From CAIYRG01 sp964446945 (lineage in GTDB: Bacteria > Pseudomonadota > Alphaproteobacteria > Micropepsales > Micropepsaceae): a stretch of DNA of 64,000 bases. The notes below the pieces were generated by a model. It was not told the DNA's origin. It was given only the letters and a program-made list of their open reading frames with translations, and did not search any database. The position numbers were made by a program, and so were the translations under genes. The DNA is taken from assembly GCA_964446945.1 (NCBI GenBank), contig CAYUQO010000004.1, positions 167,090 through 231,089 on the forward strand. The letters are read 5' to 3'. Below, piece by piece: positions 35,945-43,987 of the stretch; the first letter of the stretch is position 1; each line of letters opens with the position of its first letter.

Positions 35945-36642
35945 TTCTGGCGGCTGCCAAATATCGCCGTGCCGACGCGCACATGCGTGGCGCCAAAGCG
36001 AATCGCCGCCTCGAAATCCTCACTCATCCCCATGCTGAGGAATCCGAGGCCGCATTCGCCCGCGAGCTTCCGCAGCAGGGCGAAATGCAGAGCCGGTTCT
36101 TCGTCAGCCGGTGGAATGCACATCAACCCGATCACCGGCAACTGCAGGGCATCGCGGCAATGGCGCACGAACGCCACGGCTTCCTTTGGCGCAATACCGG
36201 CTTTCTGTGGCTCTTCTCCGGTGTTGACCTGAACGAACAGGCGGACATCGCGCCGTGAATCCACCAGCTCAGCCTTCAGGGCTTCGGCCAGACGCAGCCG
36301 GTCAAGGGAATGAATAAAATCGAACAGAGCCACAGCATCCCGCGCTTTGTTGGTTTGCAGAGCGCCAACCAGATGCAGCTCAATTCCGGAATAACGCGTC
36401 CTGAGTTCGGGCCATTTCGATTTGGCTTCCTGCACCCGGTTTTCGCCGAATATACGGTGCCCCGCATCGAGCGCCGGAACAACGTGTTCAGGCGGATGAG
36501 TTTTGCTGACCGCAATCAACCGGACTTCGGCGGCCGGTGCGATGGCAGCCCTCCGCGCTTCCTCAATTCGCGCATATACGGATTTGAGGTTTTCCGCTGT
36601 GTTAAGCGAAACAGTCGCAGGTTCGGAAATCGGTGATGGCAT
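35938..36642 (-). CDS. yggS: YggS/PROSC family PLP-binding protein
   Basis: Pyridoxal-phosphate homeostasis protein, 234 residues, a TIM-barrel related to alanine racemase. The PLP lysine is in LIAVSKTHP, followed by GENRVQEAKSKWPELR, ELHLVGALQTNKARDAV, FVQVNTGEEPQKAGI and the C-terminal LSMGMSEDFEAAIRFGATHVRVGTAIFG (partial). The ATG at 36642 shares seven bases with the 5' end of the divergent thiE frame, so either the starts overlap or one lies further in. Confidence 0.92.
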   Translation of the reverse strand: MPSPISEPATVSLNTAENLKSVYARIEEARRAAIAPAAEVRLIAVSKTHPPEHVVPALDAGHRIFGENRVQEAKSKWPELRTRYSGIELHLVGALQTNKARDAVALFDFIHSLDRLRLAEALKAELVDSRRDVRLFVQVNTGEEPQKAGIAPKEAVAFVRHCRDALQLPVIGLMCIPPADEEPALHFALLRKLAGECGLGFLSMGMSEDFEAAIRFGATHVRVGTAIFGSRQNY

Positions 36643-37256
36643 CGGATTTGGACATTCAGAGGTTAGCAAGGCTGGCCCGGGCTCTCAATCCGGACCCGCG
36701 CATGCCGCCGCTTATTCTTGTCACGGACGATGTCCGTTTGCCGGATCCCGCCCGGGCAGCGGCCGGCCTGCCCCGCGGCTGCGCCGTCATTCTCCGGCAT
36801 CGCGATCCGGAGGCGCGATCAAACCTGGCGCAGCATTTGCGAAAGATCACCCGTGAACGCGGCGTGATGTTGTTGATTGCGCAGGATGCCAATCTCGCAC
36901 GAGCCGCCGGCGCCGACGGTCTGCATTTGCCGGAGCGATTTGCGGGTGATGCCGCGCATTGGAAAACCGTGCGGCGCGACTGGTTCGTCACCGCAGCAGC
37001 GCATTCCGCCGCCGCTGTGTCCGCGGCGGTCCGCGCGCGCGCCGACGCCGTGTTGCTGGCGCCGGTGTTTCAAACCCGCAGCCATCCGGAACGCGCAGCA
37101 CTCGGGGTTTTGCGCGCCGGCAATATTGCGCGCCAGAGTCGGGCGCCCCTCTATGCGCTGGGTGGCGTCAACCATCGTAGCGCGATGCGACTTTCAGGTT
37201 TAGCGCTCGCCGGAATTGCCGCGATAGAAGCGTTGGAGTCCGGTCATAGCCGGTAA
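36636..37256 (+). CDS. thiE: Thiamine phosphate synthase family protein
   Basis: TIM-barrel protein of 206 residues of the ThiE/TenI family, which joins the thiazole and pyrimidine halves of thiamine. Matching segments are PPLILVTDD, AQDANLARAAGADGLHLPE, VLLAPVFQTRSHPERAALG and PLYALGGVNHRSAMRL. The usual GxGPVFPTxTK segment is altered, so it may be a TenI-like or non-canonical form. No other thiamine genes are near and no TPP riboswitch was seen. The start (ATG 36636 or GTG 36633) overlaps yggS divergently. Confidence 0.78.
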   Translation: MASDLDIQRLARLARALNPDPRMPPLILVTDDVRLPDPARAAAGLPRGCAVILRHRDPEARSNLAQHLRKITRERGVMLLIAQDANLARAAGADGLHLPERFAGDAAHWKTVRRDWFVTAAAHSAAAVSAAVRARADAVLLAPVFQTRSHPERAALGVLRAGNIARQSRAPLYALGGVNHRSAMRLSGLALAGIAAIEALESGHSR

Positions 37257-38440
37257 GATAGACCGAGATAGACCGCATTCATGCGGATGCTCGGCAGCGC
37301 GTTATAAAACGCGCCGCTGTTACGGGCGTAGTGATACCACTGCCAGCCGCCGTTCAGCTCGATTGCGGGCGTAAACAGATAACCGGCGCTCACCTGATAT
37401 CCGGTGATGTCGTAATCCACCGGGCCGGCAGCATGGGCGTTCGATGTCTCCGCACCCAGACGCCATCGGCCGCGTTCGGCAGTGGCGGAAAAATGATACC
37501 CTTCGGTATCGGCGCCTTGCAGCACATCCGAAACATTCAACAGCCAGTCATTCGTCTGGCGCCACGCGCCACCGATCGTCAGTTTCGTGTCATCGATGTT
37601 GTAGGCTAACTCAGCTCCCAGCGACCAGTCATACAAATTCTGTCCCAGCGAAACCAGCTGGCGCTCACTGCCTTGCGCATAGGCGACAGACAGCCCGACC
37701 GCGACATCGGAAATATAATCGGTGTAGTTCACCGCGACTTCCCAGATATCGTGCTGAGAATTCATCTGCGGATTGCCCGTCCACGGCAGGGGACTCCGTA
37801 CGGTTTCCGGCGTAAACGACGCGCCGATTTGCACGCCAACCAGCCGCGGCGAGAGAAAATTGATTTTGGCGTAATTCGATGAGCTCTGGACCGCCGTGAC
37901 CTGTTTGAAAAAACGGCCAAAGTCACGACCCGTAGCGGGATCGCGAAACAGCGAAATACTACGCTGCTCCAGGCTGATCTGCGGATCGACTTCCGGGCCG
38001 GTCAGCGCCAGTGAGAAGGCTGCGCCGTCGGCCGCGCCGATCTCAAATCGGCCGAAACCGGTTTGCAGGAATCCAAACAGGCGTTCCAGCGTATCGTTGC
38101 CGTAAATGTCGCCCGACAGATTGTCATGCAGAAGCAGCAGATCGGTTCGCAGGCCAAAAACAATTCCGTTGTCGAGAATGCGCTGTGCACGCAGCCACGA
38201 CCGGACTTCCCCACTCGCGACGCCGCGGTCATAGCCGACCGGATCGGCCGGTCCGCCTGATTGCCAGGAATATCCAACTGCGCCGCCGGCAAAACCGCCA
38301 AGCGACACATCGAAATCCCCGACCATCCAGTTGAGCGGTTCCGTCGGCAGAATGGTGCTGTCATCATCGGTTGCCCGAGCGCCGCCAACGGCCATGGCCA
38401 ATGCAATGCCGAGCCACAACGCGGGCGGCTTCAAATTCAT
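37244..38440 (-). CDS. Outer-membrane porin-like beta-barrel protein
   Basis: Secreted protein of 398 residues with a signal peptide (MNLKPPALWLGIALAMAVGGARA, cleavage after ARA at about residue 23). The mature part has alternating hydrophobic strands and ends in a typical outer-membrane strand (MNAVYLGLSYRL). It resembles the general porin family of alphaproteobacteria (GRDFGRFFKQVTAVQSSSNYAKINF). Solute specificity is unknown. A hairpin just upstream encloses its Shine-Dalgarno. It overlaps the end of thiE by 13 bases convergently. Confidence 0.8.
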   Translation of the reverse strand: MNLKPPALWLGIALAMAVGGARATDDDSTILPTEPLNWMVGDFDVSLGGFAGGAVGYSWQSGGPADPVGYDRGVASGEVRSWLRAQRILDNGIVFGLRTDLLLLHDNLSGDIYGNDTLERLFGFLQTGFGRFEIGAADGAAFSLALTGPEVDPQISLEQRSISLFRDPATGRDFGRFFKQVTAVQSSSNYAKINFLSPRLVGVQIGASFTPETVRSPLPWTGNPQMNSQHDIWEVAVNYTDYISDVAVGLSVAYAQGSERQLVSLGQNLYDWSLGAELAYNIDDTKLTIGGAWRQTNDWLLNVSDVLQGADTEGYHFSATAERGRWRLGAETSNAHAAGPVDYDITGYQVSAGYLFTPAIELNGGWQWYHYARNSGAFYNALPSIRMNAVYLGLSYRL

Positions 38441-38448
38441 TTCTTAAC

Positions 38449-38464
38449 TCCCCTGCTGAGGGGA
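38449..38464 (-). promoter_or_regulatory. Hairpin covering the porin ribosome-binding site
   Basis: On the minus strand TCCCCT pairs with AGGGGA around a CAGC loop. The right arm is part of AGGGGAG, the only Shine-Dalgarno of the porin gene, eight bases before its ATG at 38440. A stem of this size over the ribosome-binding site could tune porin translation. The pairing is seen; the regulation is inferred. Confidence 0.45.
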
Positions 38465-38559
38465 TGACTAATGAATAGCGCCGCTCGAACGCAACCCGCT
38501 TCGTTGCGCGCCCTCGGCTGCGCAAGTATAAGTGCCCGTGGGGCAATAGGGATTCTCAC

Positions 38560-39936
38560 ATGCGTCTGATCCTCGCCAGCGCCGGGATTGCATTCCTGGC
38601 AACATCCGGTTCAGCCATGGCGGCTGATTGCACCAAGGGTTTGCTGTGGCCCTATGTGCGCAACCCTGGCGATTGCCTCACGGATACGGAAATCCAGGCC
38701 GGTAAGACCGGGGTTTATACCGGTCCGTCAACCGGCCAGGTCGATGTCAGCGCGATCAAGCCGCCACCGCAGGCGATGTCGAATGCGGTGCAATGCAGCC
38801 GCAGCTTGTTTTGGCCATTCGTCGGCGACGATTGCCAGGCCGCCCCAACATCCACGGTGACCCAGGTCAGCCCCGCGGCGAATAATTCGGTCGCCGTAGC
38901 ACCGTCGGTACCCGCGCCAACTGCAGTGAAACCCCAGGCAGCCGCCACGCCGGCCGCACCACCCGCGGTGCAATCGGCCCAACCGCAGGCCGCACTGCCG
39001 CCGGCAGCAGCGACAATACGGGTTGCGCAGGCGAACACGGCGGAATGTCAGAAAGGTGTCTTTTGGCCGTTCATCCGCGACGCGGGCGACTGCCTGACCG
39101 CGTCGGAAAAGGCGAGCGGCAAAACGCCGGACGCTCCGATTGCGGCGAGCACATCCGGCCCAATAGGACCCGTCCAAACATGCAGCAGAAGCTGGCTGTG
39201 GCCGATCGTCAGCGATACCTGCGTGACGCAAAACGTTGCGGCCCAAACAGCGCCGGTGATGCCGGCCGTTGCGGGTGCCAGCCCACCACCACCGGCAGGC
39301 TGTACCAAAGGGACATTCTGGCCATTCATCCGCGAAACTGGCGATTGCCTGACGGCGTCGGAAAAGGCGAGCGGCAAAAGCCCGGACGCTCCGATTGCTG
39401 CGAGTGCGCCTGTTGCAACGGCTCCTGCCGTTACGCCACCAACGCCGGTGATGCCGGCCGTTGCGGTTGCCAGCCCGCCACCACCGGCAGGCTGCACCAA
39501 AGGAACATTCTGGCCATTCATCCGCGAAACTGGCGATTGCCTGACGGCGTCGGAAAAGGCGAGCGGCAAAACCCCGGACGCTCCGATTGCTGCGAGTGCG
39601 CCTGTTGCAACGGCTCCAGCCGTTGCGCCACCTGCGCCAGCGATGCCGGCCGTTGCGGTTGCCAGCCCACCACCACCAGCAGGCTGTACCAAAGGGACAT
39701 TCTGGCCGTTCATCCGTGAAGCGGGCGATTGCCCGACAGCGGCGGAAGTGGCCAGCGGACAATCCGCACCTGCTCCAGCAGCGGCACACGCACCAGCGCC
39801 AATCCCCGCTGCGCCAGCGCAGGCCAGTGGCCCGGCCGCATCGGATTCCGGGGCTTGTCACAAAGGCTTGTTCTGGCCCTTTGTCCGCGAGAATGGTGAC
39901 TGCCCGACCGGCGCGGACAAAGCGGCGCAGCACTGA
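38560..39936 (+). CDS. Secreted cysteine-rich repeat protein with C-x-K-G-x-F-W-P-F modules
   Basis: Unrecognised protein of 458 residues. A signal peptide (residues 1-21, ending SAMA) precedes repeated modules of about 16-20 residues separated by Ala/Pro-rich linkers. Six modules have the form C-x-K-G-x-[FL]-W-P-[FY]-[IV]-R-x-x-G-D-C-x-T; two shorter ones read C-S-R-S-x-[FL]-W-P-x-V-x-D-x-C. Each module ends and begins with a cysteine, so each could be a disulfide-closed loop. Three of the modules are nearly identical copies made by a 192-bp DNA repeat. AGGGA lies eight bases before the ATG. A periplasmic or surface location is inferred; the function is unknown. Confidence 0.85.
   Translation: MRLILASAGIAFLATSGSAMAADCTKGLLWPYVRNPGDCLTDTEIQAGKTGVYTGPSTGQVDVSAIKPPPQAMSNAVQCSRSLFWPFVGDDCQAAPTSTVTQVSPAANNSVAVAPSVPAPTAVKPQAAATPAAPPAVQSAQPQAALPPAAATIRVAQANTAECQKGVFWPFIRDAGDCLTASEKASGKTPDAPIAASTSGPIGPVQTCSRSWLWPIVSDTCVTQNVAAQTAPVMPAVAGASPPPPAGCTKGTFWPFIRETGDCLTASEKASGKSPDAPIAASAPVATAPAVTPPTPVMPAVAVASPPPPAGCTKGTFWPFIRETGDCLTASEKASGKTPDAPIAASAPVATAPAVAPPAPAMPAVAVASPPPPAGCTKGTFWPFIREAGDCPTAAEVASGQSAPAPAAAHAPAPIPAAPAQASGPAASDSGACHKGLFWPFVRENGDCPTGADKAAQH
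39251..39759 (+). repeat. 192-bp in-frame tandem repeat inside the WPF-module gene
   Basis: Two full units (39251-39442 and 39443-39634) and a diverging partial third (39635 to about 39759) have a period of exactly 192 bp, or 64 codons. Each unit encodes one C-T-K-G-T-F-W-P-F-I-R module plus an Ala/Pro linker. Units one and two differ at only a few positions. The high identity points to recent duplication and makes copy number likely to vary between strains. Confidence 0.92.
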
Positions 39937-40052
39937 TTGCCCATCTGCTGCCGCAATCGGCCGCGAGATTGCGCGAAGCCGCGCTGAGTGACTATAAGCG
40001 GTGCGGGTTTTGCGGACCGGCGCCATACTGGCCGGAGTTCAGGAAAGTTTTG

Positions 40053-40562
40053 ATGCGAACCATCCTTTTGGCCGGTCTTGCCATGGCGCTCGCGGGCTGC
40101 TCGGTTTTCTCGGGCTCGGACAATCCGATGCAGGCTGCTTCGCCGGTTGCGAGTTCGAGCGCCTCGGGGAACAACGCGCCCTGGTACTGGCCTTTCGGTG
40201 GCGGTGACAGTGACGATGCTTCGACGCCCGGAATGGCGCAACTCGGAGTCAACTCCTATCTCTGGCGCGCCACCCTCGACACCCTCAACTTCATGCCACT
40301 GGCCTCCGCGGATCCGGTCGGCGGCATCATCATCAGCGACTGGTACGCTGCGCCCGAGAAACCCGATGAGCGGGTCAAGGTGGACGTCTACATCCTGGAC
40401 AAACGCCTGCGCGCCGATGCGTTGAGGGTGACCGTGTTCCGCCAGGTGCGCAATGCGGCCGGCTGGGCAGATGCGAGTGTCAATCCGGACACCGGAGTAA
40501 AGCTGGAAAACGCGATCCTTTCCCGCGCCCGGGAATTGCGGTTATCCACCCAGCCCCAATAA
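40053..40562 (+). CDS. DUF3576 lipoprotein
   Basis: Lipoprotein of 169 residues with signal LLAGLAMALAGC (lipobox LAGC, Cys at about 17), a low-complexity linker containing PWYWPFGGG, then the DUF3576 domain (VNSYLWRATLDTLNFMPLASADPVGGIIISDWY split; VDVYILDKRLRADALRVTVFRQ). The ATG at 40053 is preceded by AGGAAAG and gives the lipoprotein signal directly. It precedes leuS-lptE-holA, the order conserved in related genomes, and may be connected with LPS or outer-membrane assembly, but this is inferred from context only. Confidence 0.88.
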   Translation: MRTILLAGLAMALAGCSVFSGSDNPMQAASPVASSSASGNNAPWYWPFGGGDSDDASTPGMAQLGVNSYLWRATLDTLNFMPLASADPVGGIIISDWYAAPEKPDERVKVDVYILDKRLRADALRVTVFRQVRNAAGWADASVNPDTGVKLENAILSRARELRLSTQPQ

Positions 40563-40657
40563 TTCCGGCTTCAAGCGGGCGGAAGTCATCCTGCGCCGAC
40601 GCCGCAGGACCAAAGCGGCAGTCTCAGCGCTGCTCACAATGAAATCGAAGGGCCGCC

Positions 40658-43201
40658 GTGTCGCGCTACAACCCGAAAGAATCCGAAACCCATTGGCAGA
40701 GCGAATGGGAGACATGGGGCAGTTTTCGCGCGGTCAATGATTCGGCGCTGCCGAAATATTACGTGCTCGAGATGTTTCCCTATCCCTCGGGCCGCATCCA
40801 TATGGGCCATGTGCGCAATTACACCATGGGCGACGTCATCGCCCGGTTCCGCCGCGCGCAGGGTTACAATGTACTGCACCCCATGGGCTGGGATGCTTTT
40901 GGGCTGCCGGCCGAGAATGCGGCGCGCGAGAAGAACGTGCATCCGCGCGACTGGACCTATGCCAACATCGCCGCCATGCGCGAACAGCTCAAGCGCATGG
41001 GTTTGGCGATCGACTGGTCGCGTGAATTCGCGACATGCGACCCGGGATATTATGCGCTGCAGCAGCAGTTGTTTCTCGACCTGCTGCGCGAAGGACTGGT
41101 CTATCGCGCCGAAGCCGACGTGAACTGGGATCCGGTCGATCATACTGTCCTCGCCAATGAACAGGTGATCGAAGGCCGCGGCTGGCGGTCGGGCGCGATC
41201 GTGGAACGGCGCAAGCTGGCGCAATGGTTTTTCAAAATCACCGCCTTCGCCGATGAGTTGCTGAGCGGCCTCGACGGGCTGCAGAAATGGCCGGAAAAAG
41301 TCCGGCTGATGCAGAAGAACTGGATAGGCCGGTCCGAGGGCCTGCATTTTTCGTTTCAGCTCAAGCACGCGCCGGTACCGCGGATTGATGTGTTCTCAAC
41401 CCGCCCCGATACTTTATTCGGCGCGAGCTTCATCGCATTGTCGCCGGATCATCCGCTTGTCGAACGCATGGCAGCCGGAAATGAGGCCCTCGCCGCGTTC
41501 GTTCGCGAGTGCCACAAGGGCGGCACCGCGGAAGAAGCGATCGAGACCGCGGAGAAGCATGGCTTCGACACCGGCATCAGGGCATTGCACCCGTTTGATT
41601 CCGGTTGGGAATTGCCGGTCTATGTCGCCAATTTCGTTCTGATGGCGTATGGCACCGGCGCCATTTTCGGCTGCCCCGCGCATGATCAGCGCGATCTCGA
41701 ATTCGCGCGCAAATACCGCTTGCCGGTGATTCCCGTGGTTGTGCCGGAAGACGCCGATCCGGATCAGTTCGTGATCGGCGACGAGGCGTATATCGGGCCG
41801 GGTAGGCTCGCGCATTCGCGCTTTCTCGACGGTCTGGATGTCGATAGTGCCAAAGCCGAAGTGGCCGGACGGCTGGAGAAGGCGGGCGTCGGCCAGCGCA
41901 CCGTGCATTACCGCTTGCGGGACTGGCTGATTTCACGCCAGCGCTATTGGGGCTGTCCGATCCCGATCATCCACTGCGCGAAATGCGGCACGGTTCCGGT
42001 GCCGCAAAAGGACTTGCCCGTGCGGCTGCCGGACGATGCCGCGTTCGATCAGCCGGGCAATCCGCTCGTCAATCACCCAACCTGGAAGAACGTCACCTGT
42101 CCGCAATGCGGCGGCGCAGCGACGCGCGAAACCGATACGCTGGATACGTTTGTCGATTCGTCCTGGTATTTTGCGCGTTTCACCAATCCGCAGGCGGAAA
42201 CCCCGGTTGATCGCCACGCCGCGCATTACTGGATGCCGGTCGATCAGTATATCGGGGGTGTCGAGCACGCGATCCTGCACCTACTCTATGCCCGCTTCTT
42301 CACCCGCGCGATCGCCCGAGCGGGAGAACTGTCCGTACAGGAACCATTTGCCGGATTGTTCACCCAGGGCATGGTCTGCCATGAAACCTATCGCGATGAA
42401 AACGGCGATTGGCTGCTGCCCGAAGACGTGGAAAAGCGGGACGGCGGCGCCTTCCTGCGCGGCACAGATACGCCCGTGGCGGTTGGACCGTCGGAGAAAA
42501 TGTCCAAGTCGAAGAAGAACGTCGTTGCGCCCGAGAGCATCATCGATATCTTCGGCGCCGATGCCATTCGCTGGTTCATGTTGTCGGACACGCCGCCGGA
42601 ACGCGACATTGAATGGACGCAGGAAGGCGCAGAGGGCTGCTGGCGCTTTATCCAGCGTATCTACCGGCTGGTCGGTGAAGGAAAGGCCGCGTCGGCAGAT
42701 GGCGCGGACAGCAATCCGGATGCGACGCTGGAATTGCGCCGGGCAACCCACCGCGCGATTGCCGCAGTCACGGACGACCTCAATGCGCTTCGTTTCAATC
42801 GCGCAGTGGCGCAGGTTTATACTCTTGCCAACGCCATCCAGAACGGCACCGCAGCCGGTGCGGCAGCGCGGCGTGAAGCCGTCGAAACACTCGTGCTGCT
42901 GATCGGACCGATGATGCCCCATCTCGCCGAGACCTGCTGGAAGGAACTGGGAAAGACAATGATGCTGGCCGCGGCACGCTGGCCCAGTGCGGATCCACGC
43001 CTGGTGGCGAGCGACACGGTCGTGATTGCAGTTCAGGTCAATGGCAAACGTCGCGGCGAAATCGAGATCGCCAAAGATCTGGCGGAGGAGGCGGTGAAGG
43101 AAAGCGCGTTGGCACTCGAGCCGGTGCAACGCGCTTTGCAGGGCAAACCGCCCCGTCGCGTCATCGTTGTGCCCGGGCGCATCGTCAATGTGGTGGCCTG
43201 A
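40658..43201 (+). CDS. leuS: Leucyl-tRNA synthetase
   Basis: Class I synthetase of 847 residues that charges tRNA-Leu. The HIGH motif is H-M-G-H at 48-51 within PYPSGRIHMGHVRNYTMGD, and KMSKS is at 614-618 within SEKMSKSKKNVV. Between them lies the CP1 editing domain (about 220-400; GTGAIFGCPAHDQRDLEFA). The start is GTG at 40658 (MSRYNPKESE). lptE begins four bases after its stop. Confidence 0.97.
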   Translation: MSRYNPKESETHWQSEWETWGSFRAVNDSALPKYYVLEMFPYPSGRIHMGHVRNYTMGDVIARFRRAQGYNVLHPMGWDAFGLPAENAAREKNVHPRDWTYANIAAMREQLKRMGLAIDWSREFATCDPGYYALQQQLFLDLLREGLVYRAEADVNWDPVDHTVLANEQVIEGRGWRSGAIVERRKLAQWFFKITAFADELLSGLDGLQKWPEKVRLMQKNWIGRSEGLHFSFQLKHAPVPRIDVFSTRPDTLFGASFIALSPDHPLVERMAAGNEALAAFVRECHKGGTAEEAIETAEKHGFDTGIRALHPFDSGWELPVYVANFVLMAYGTGAIFGCPAHDQRDLEFARKYRLPVIPVVVPEDADPDQFVIGDEAYIGPGRLAHSRFLDGLDVDSAKAEVAGRLEKAGVGQRTVHYRLRDWLISRQRYWGCPIPIIHCAKCGTVPVPQKDLPVRLPDDAAFDQPGNPLVNHPTWKNVTCPQCGGAATRETDTLDTFVDSSWYFARFTNPQAETPVDRHAAHYWMPVDQYIGGVEHAILHLLYARFFTRAIARAGELSVQEPFAGLFTQGMVCHETYRDENGDWLLPEDVEKRDGGAFLRGTDTPVAVGPSEKMSKSKKNVVAPESIIDIFGADAIRWFMLSDTPPERDIEWTQEGAEGCWRFIQRIYRLVGEGKAASADGADSNPDATLELRRATHRAIAAVTDDLNALRFNRAVAQVYTLANAIQNGTAAGAAARREAVETLVLLIGPMMPHLAETCWKELGKTMMLAAARWPSADPRLVASDTVVIAVQVNGKRRGEIEIAKDLAEEAVKESALALEPVQRALQGKPPRRVIVVPGRIVNVVA

Positions 43202-43205
43202 CCGG

Positions 43206-43730
43206 GTGCGCGCCTTCGCCATTCGCTCCGGCGCAATGGCTGTTTGTGCACTGGTAGGGGCGTGCGGGTTTCATCCACTGCTCGGAACCGTGGCGCAGGG
43301 CTCCGGAGTTGGCGACATGTTGGCCGCCGTCTATGTCGATCCGATTCCCAACCGCGTCGGTTATCAGCTCCGCAACGATTTGCTGGACCTGTTCAACGCC
43401 ACCGGCCGTGCCGATGGAGCGGCCTATCATCTGAAGCTGTCGCTGACCGAAGCGGAACAGGCGGTCGCGCTTCAGACGAACACCAATATCACCCGTTACA
43501 ATTACACTCTGAGGGCACATTACGAATTGATTCCGGCCGGCAGTACGGCTGCGGCAAAAACCGGCGATCTGATATCCCTGACGGCCTACAATGTTGCGGC
43601 CGCGCCATTTCTTTATGCGACGGTGGCGGCGGAACAGGATGCCAAGAATCGCGCGGCGAATGACCTTGCCGAACGTCTGCGGGTGACCATCGCCGTTTAT
43701 CTGCGCGACCAGGTGGAGAAGGCACACTAG
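43206..43730 (+). CDS. lptE: LPS-assembly lipoprotein LptE
   Basis: Outer-membrane lipoprotein plug of the LptD translocon, 174 residues. The GTG at 43206 yields a signal peptide ending in VGAC (Cys about 20), then GFHPLLG and the LptE fold with VYVDPIPNRVGYQLRNDL. An ATG at 43236 would leave too short a signal. It follows leuS by four bases and is normally co-transcribed with holA, but here an assembly gap separates them. The stop TAG coincides with the edge of the inverted repeat around the gap. Confidence 0.88.
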   Translation: MRAFAIRSGAMAVCALVGACGFHPLLGTVAQGSGVGDMLAAVYVDPIPNRVGYQLRNDLLDLFNATGRADGAAYHLKLSLTEAEQAVALQTNTNITRYNYTLRAHYELIPAGSTAAAKTGDLISLTAYNVAAAPFLYATVAAEQDAKNRAANDLAERLRVTIAVYLRDQVEKAH

Positions 43731-43893
43731 TGTCGGGGGGGGGGTAGTGGGGGGAAGTGGGAAATAAAAAGAGGAGGGGGGAAACAAACCAACCCCACCA
43801 AAANNNNNNNNNNTGTAAATCTTGTGTCGGTTTTTCGATTTTCTCTCTTTTTCTTTATACCCCGCTTTTTCATAATTTCTAACCCGCGACACT
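43730..43893. repeat. Noisy inverted repeat flanking the assembly gap (possible IS ends)
   Basis: Left of the gap the sequence begins GTGTCGGGG at 43730; right of it, read as reverse complement from 43892, it begins GTGTCGCGGG. The two arms also agree inward (AAGTGGGAAATAAAAA on the left against AAGCGGGGTATAAAGA on the right). The left arm is full of G substitutions and runs of G, so it looks like poor-quality sequence of the same element end. A TA dinucleotide borders both outer edges. The pattern fits the termini of an inserted element whose interior is missing. Confidence 0.55.
43804..43813. other. Assembly gap of ten Ns
   Basis: Ten undefined bases mark a scaffold join of unknown true length between lptE and holA. 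The 70 bases to the left are G-rich and low in complexity, unlike anything else in the window, and appear unreliable. Any coding sequence within the gap is invisible here. Confidence 0.97.
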
Positions 43894-43907
43894 AAAATGA
43901 ATAGTTG

Positions 43908-43983
43908 TCAGTGCCCTTTCGATTCTGAAATTCGCATTGATGCCGATATAGAGATAAAGCGAATTTCAGAATCGGGACACTGA
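43908..43983. repeat. 76-bp inverted repeat immediately upstream of holA
   Basis: CGATTCTGAAATTCGC (43920-43935) is perfectly complementary to GCGAATTTCAGAATCG (43959-43974) around a 23-base loop, and outer TCAGTG/CACTGA arms (43908-43913 and 43978-43983) extend it. It ends four bases before the holA ATG, so the usual Shine-Dalgarno position is taken by the repeat. It could be a small MITE-like element or a transcribed stem-loop that controls holA. Confidence 0.7.
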
Positions 43984-43987
43984 GCCG

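Noticed and set aside
39045..39719. Long open frames on the other strand and in frame +3 within the WPF-repeat gene
   Set aside because: They arise from the repeated GC-rich DNA; only the annotated frame has a signal peptide, a ribosome-binding site and paired cysteines.
38728..40026. 432-codon minus-strand open frame antisense to the repeat gene
   Set aside because: Arg/Trp-rich composition without domains, no ribosome-binding site, and it is an exact shadow of the repeat units.
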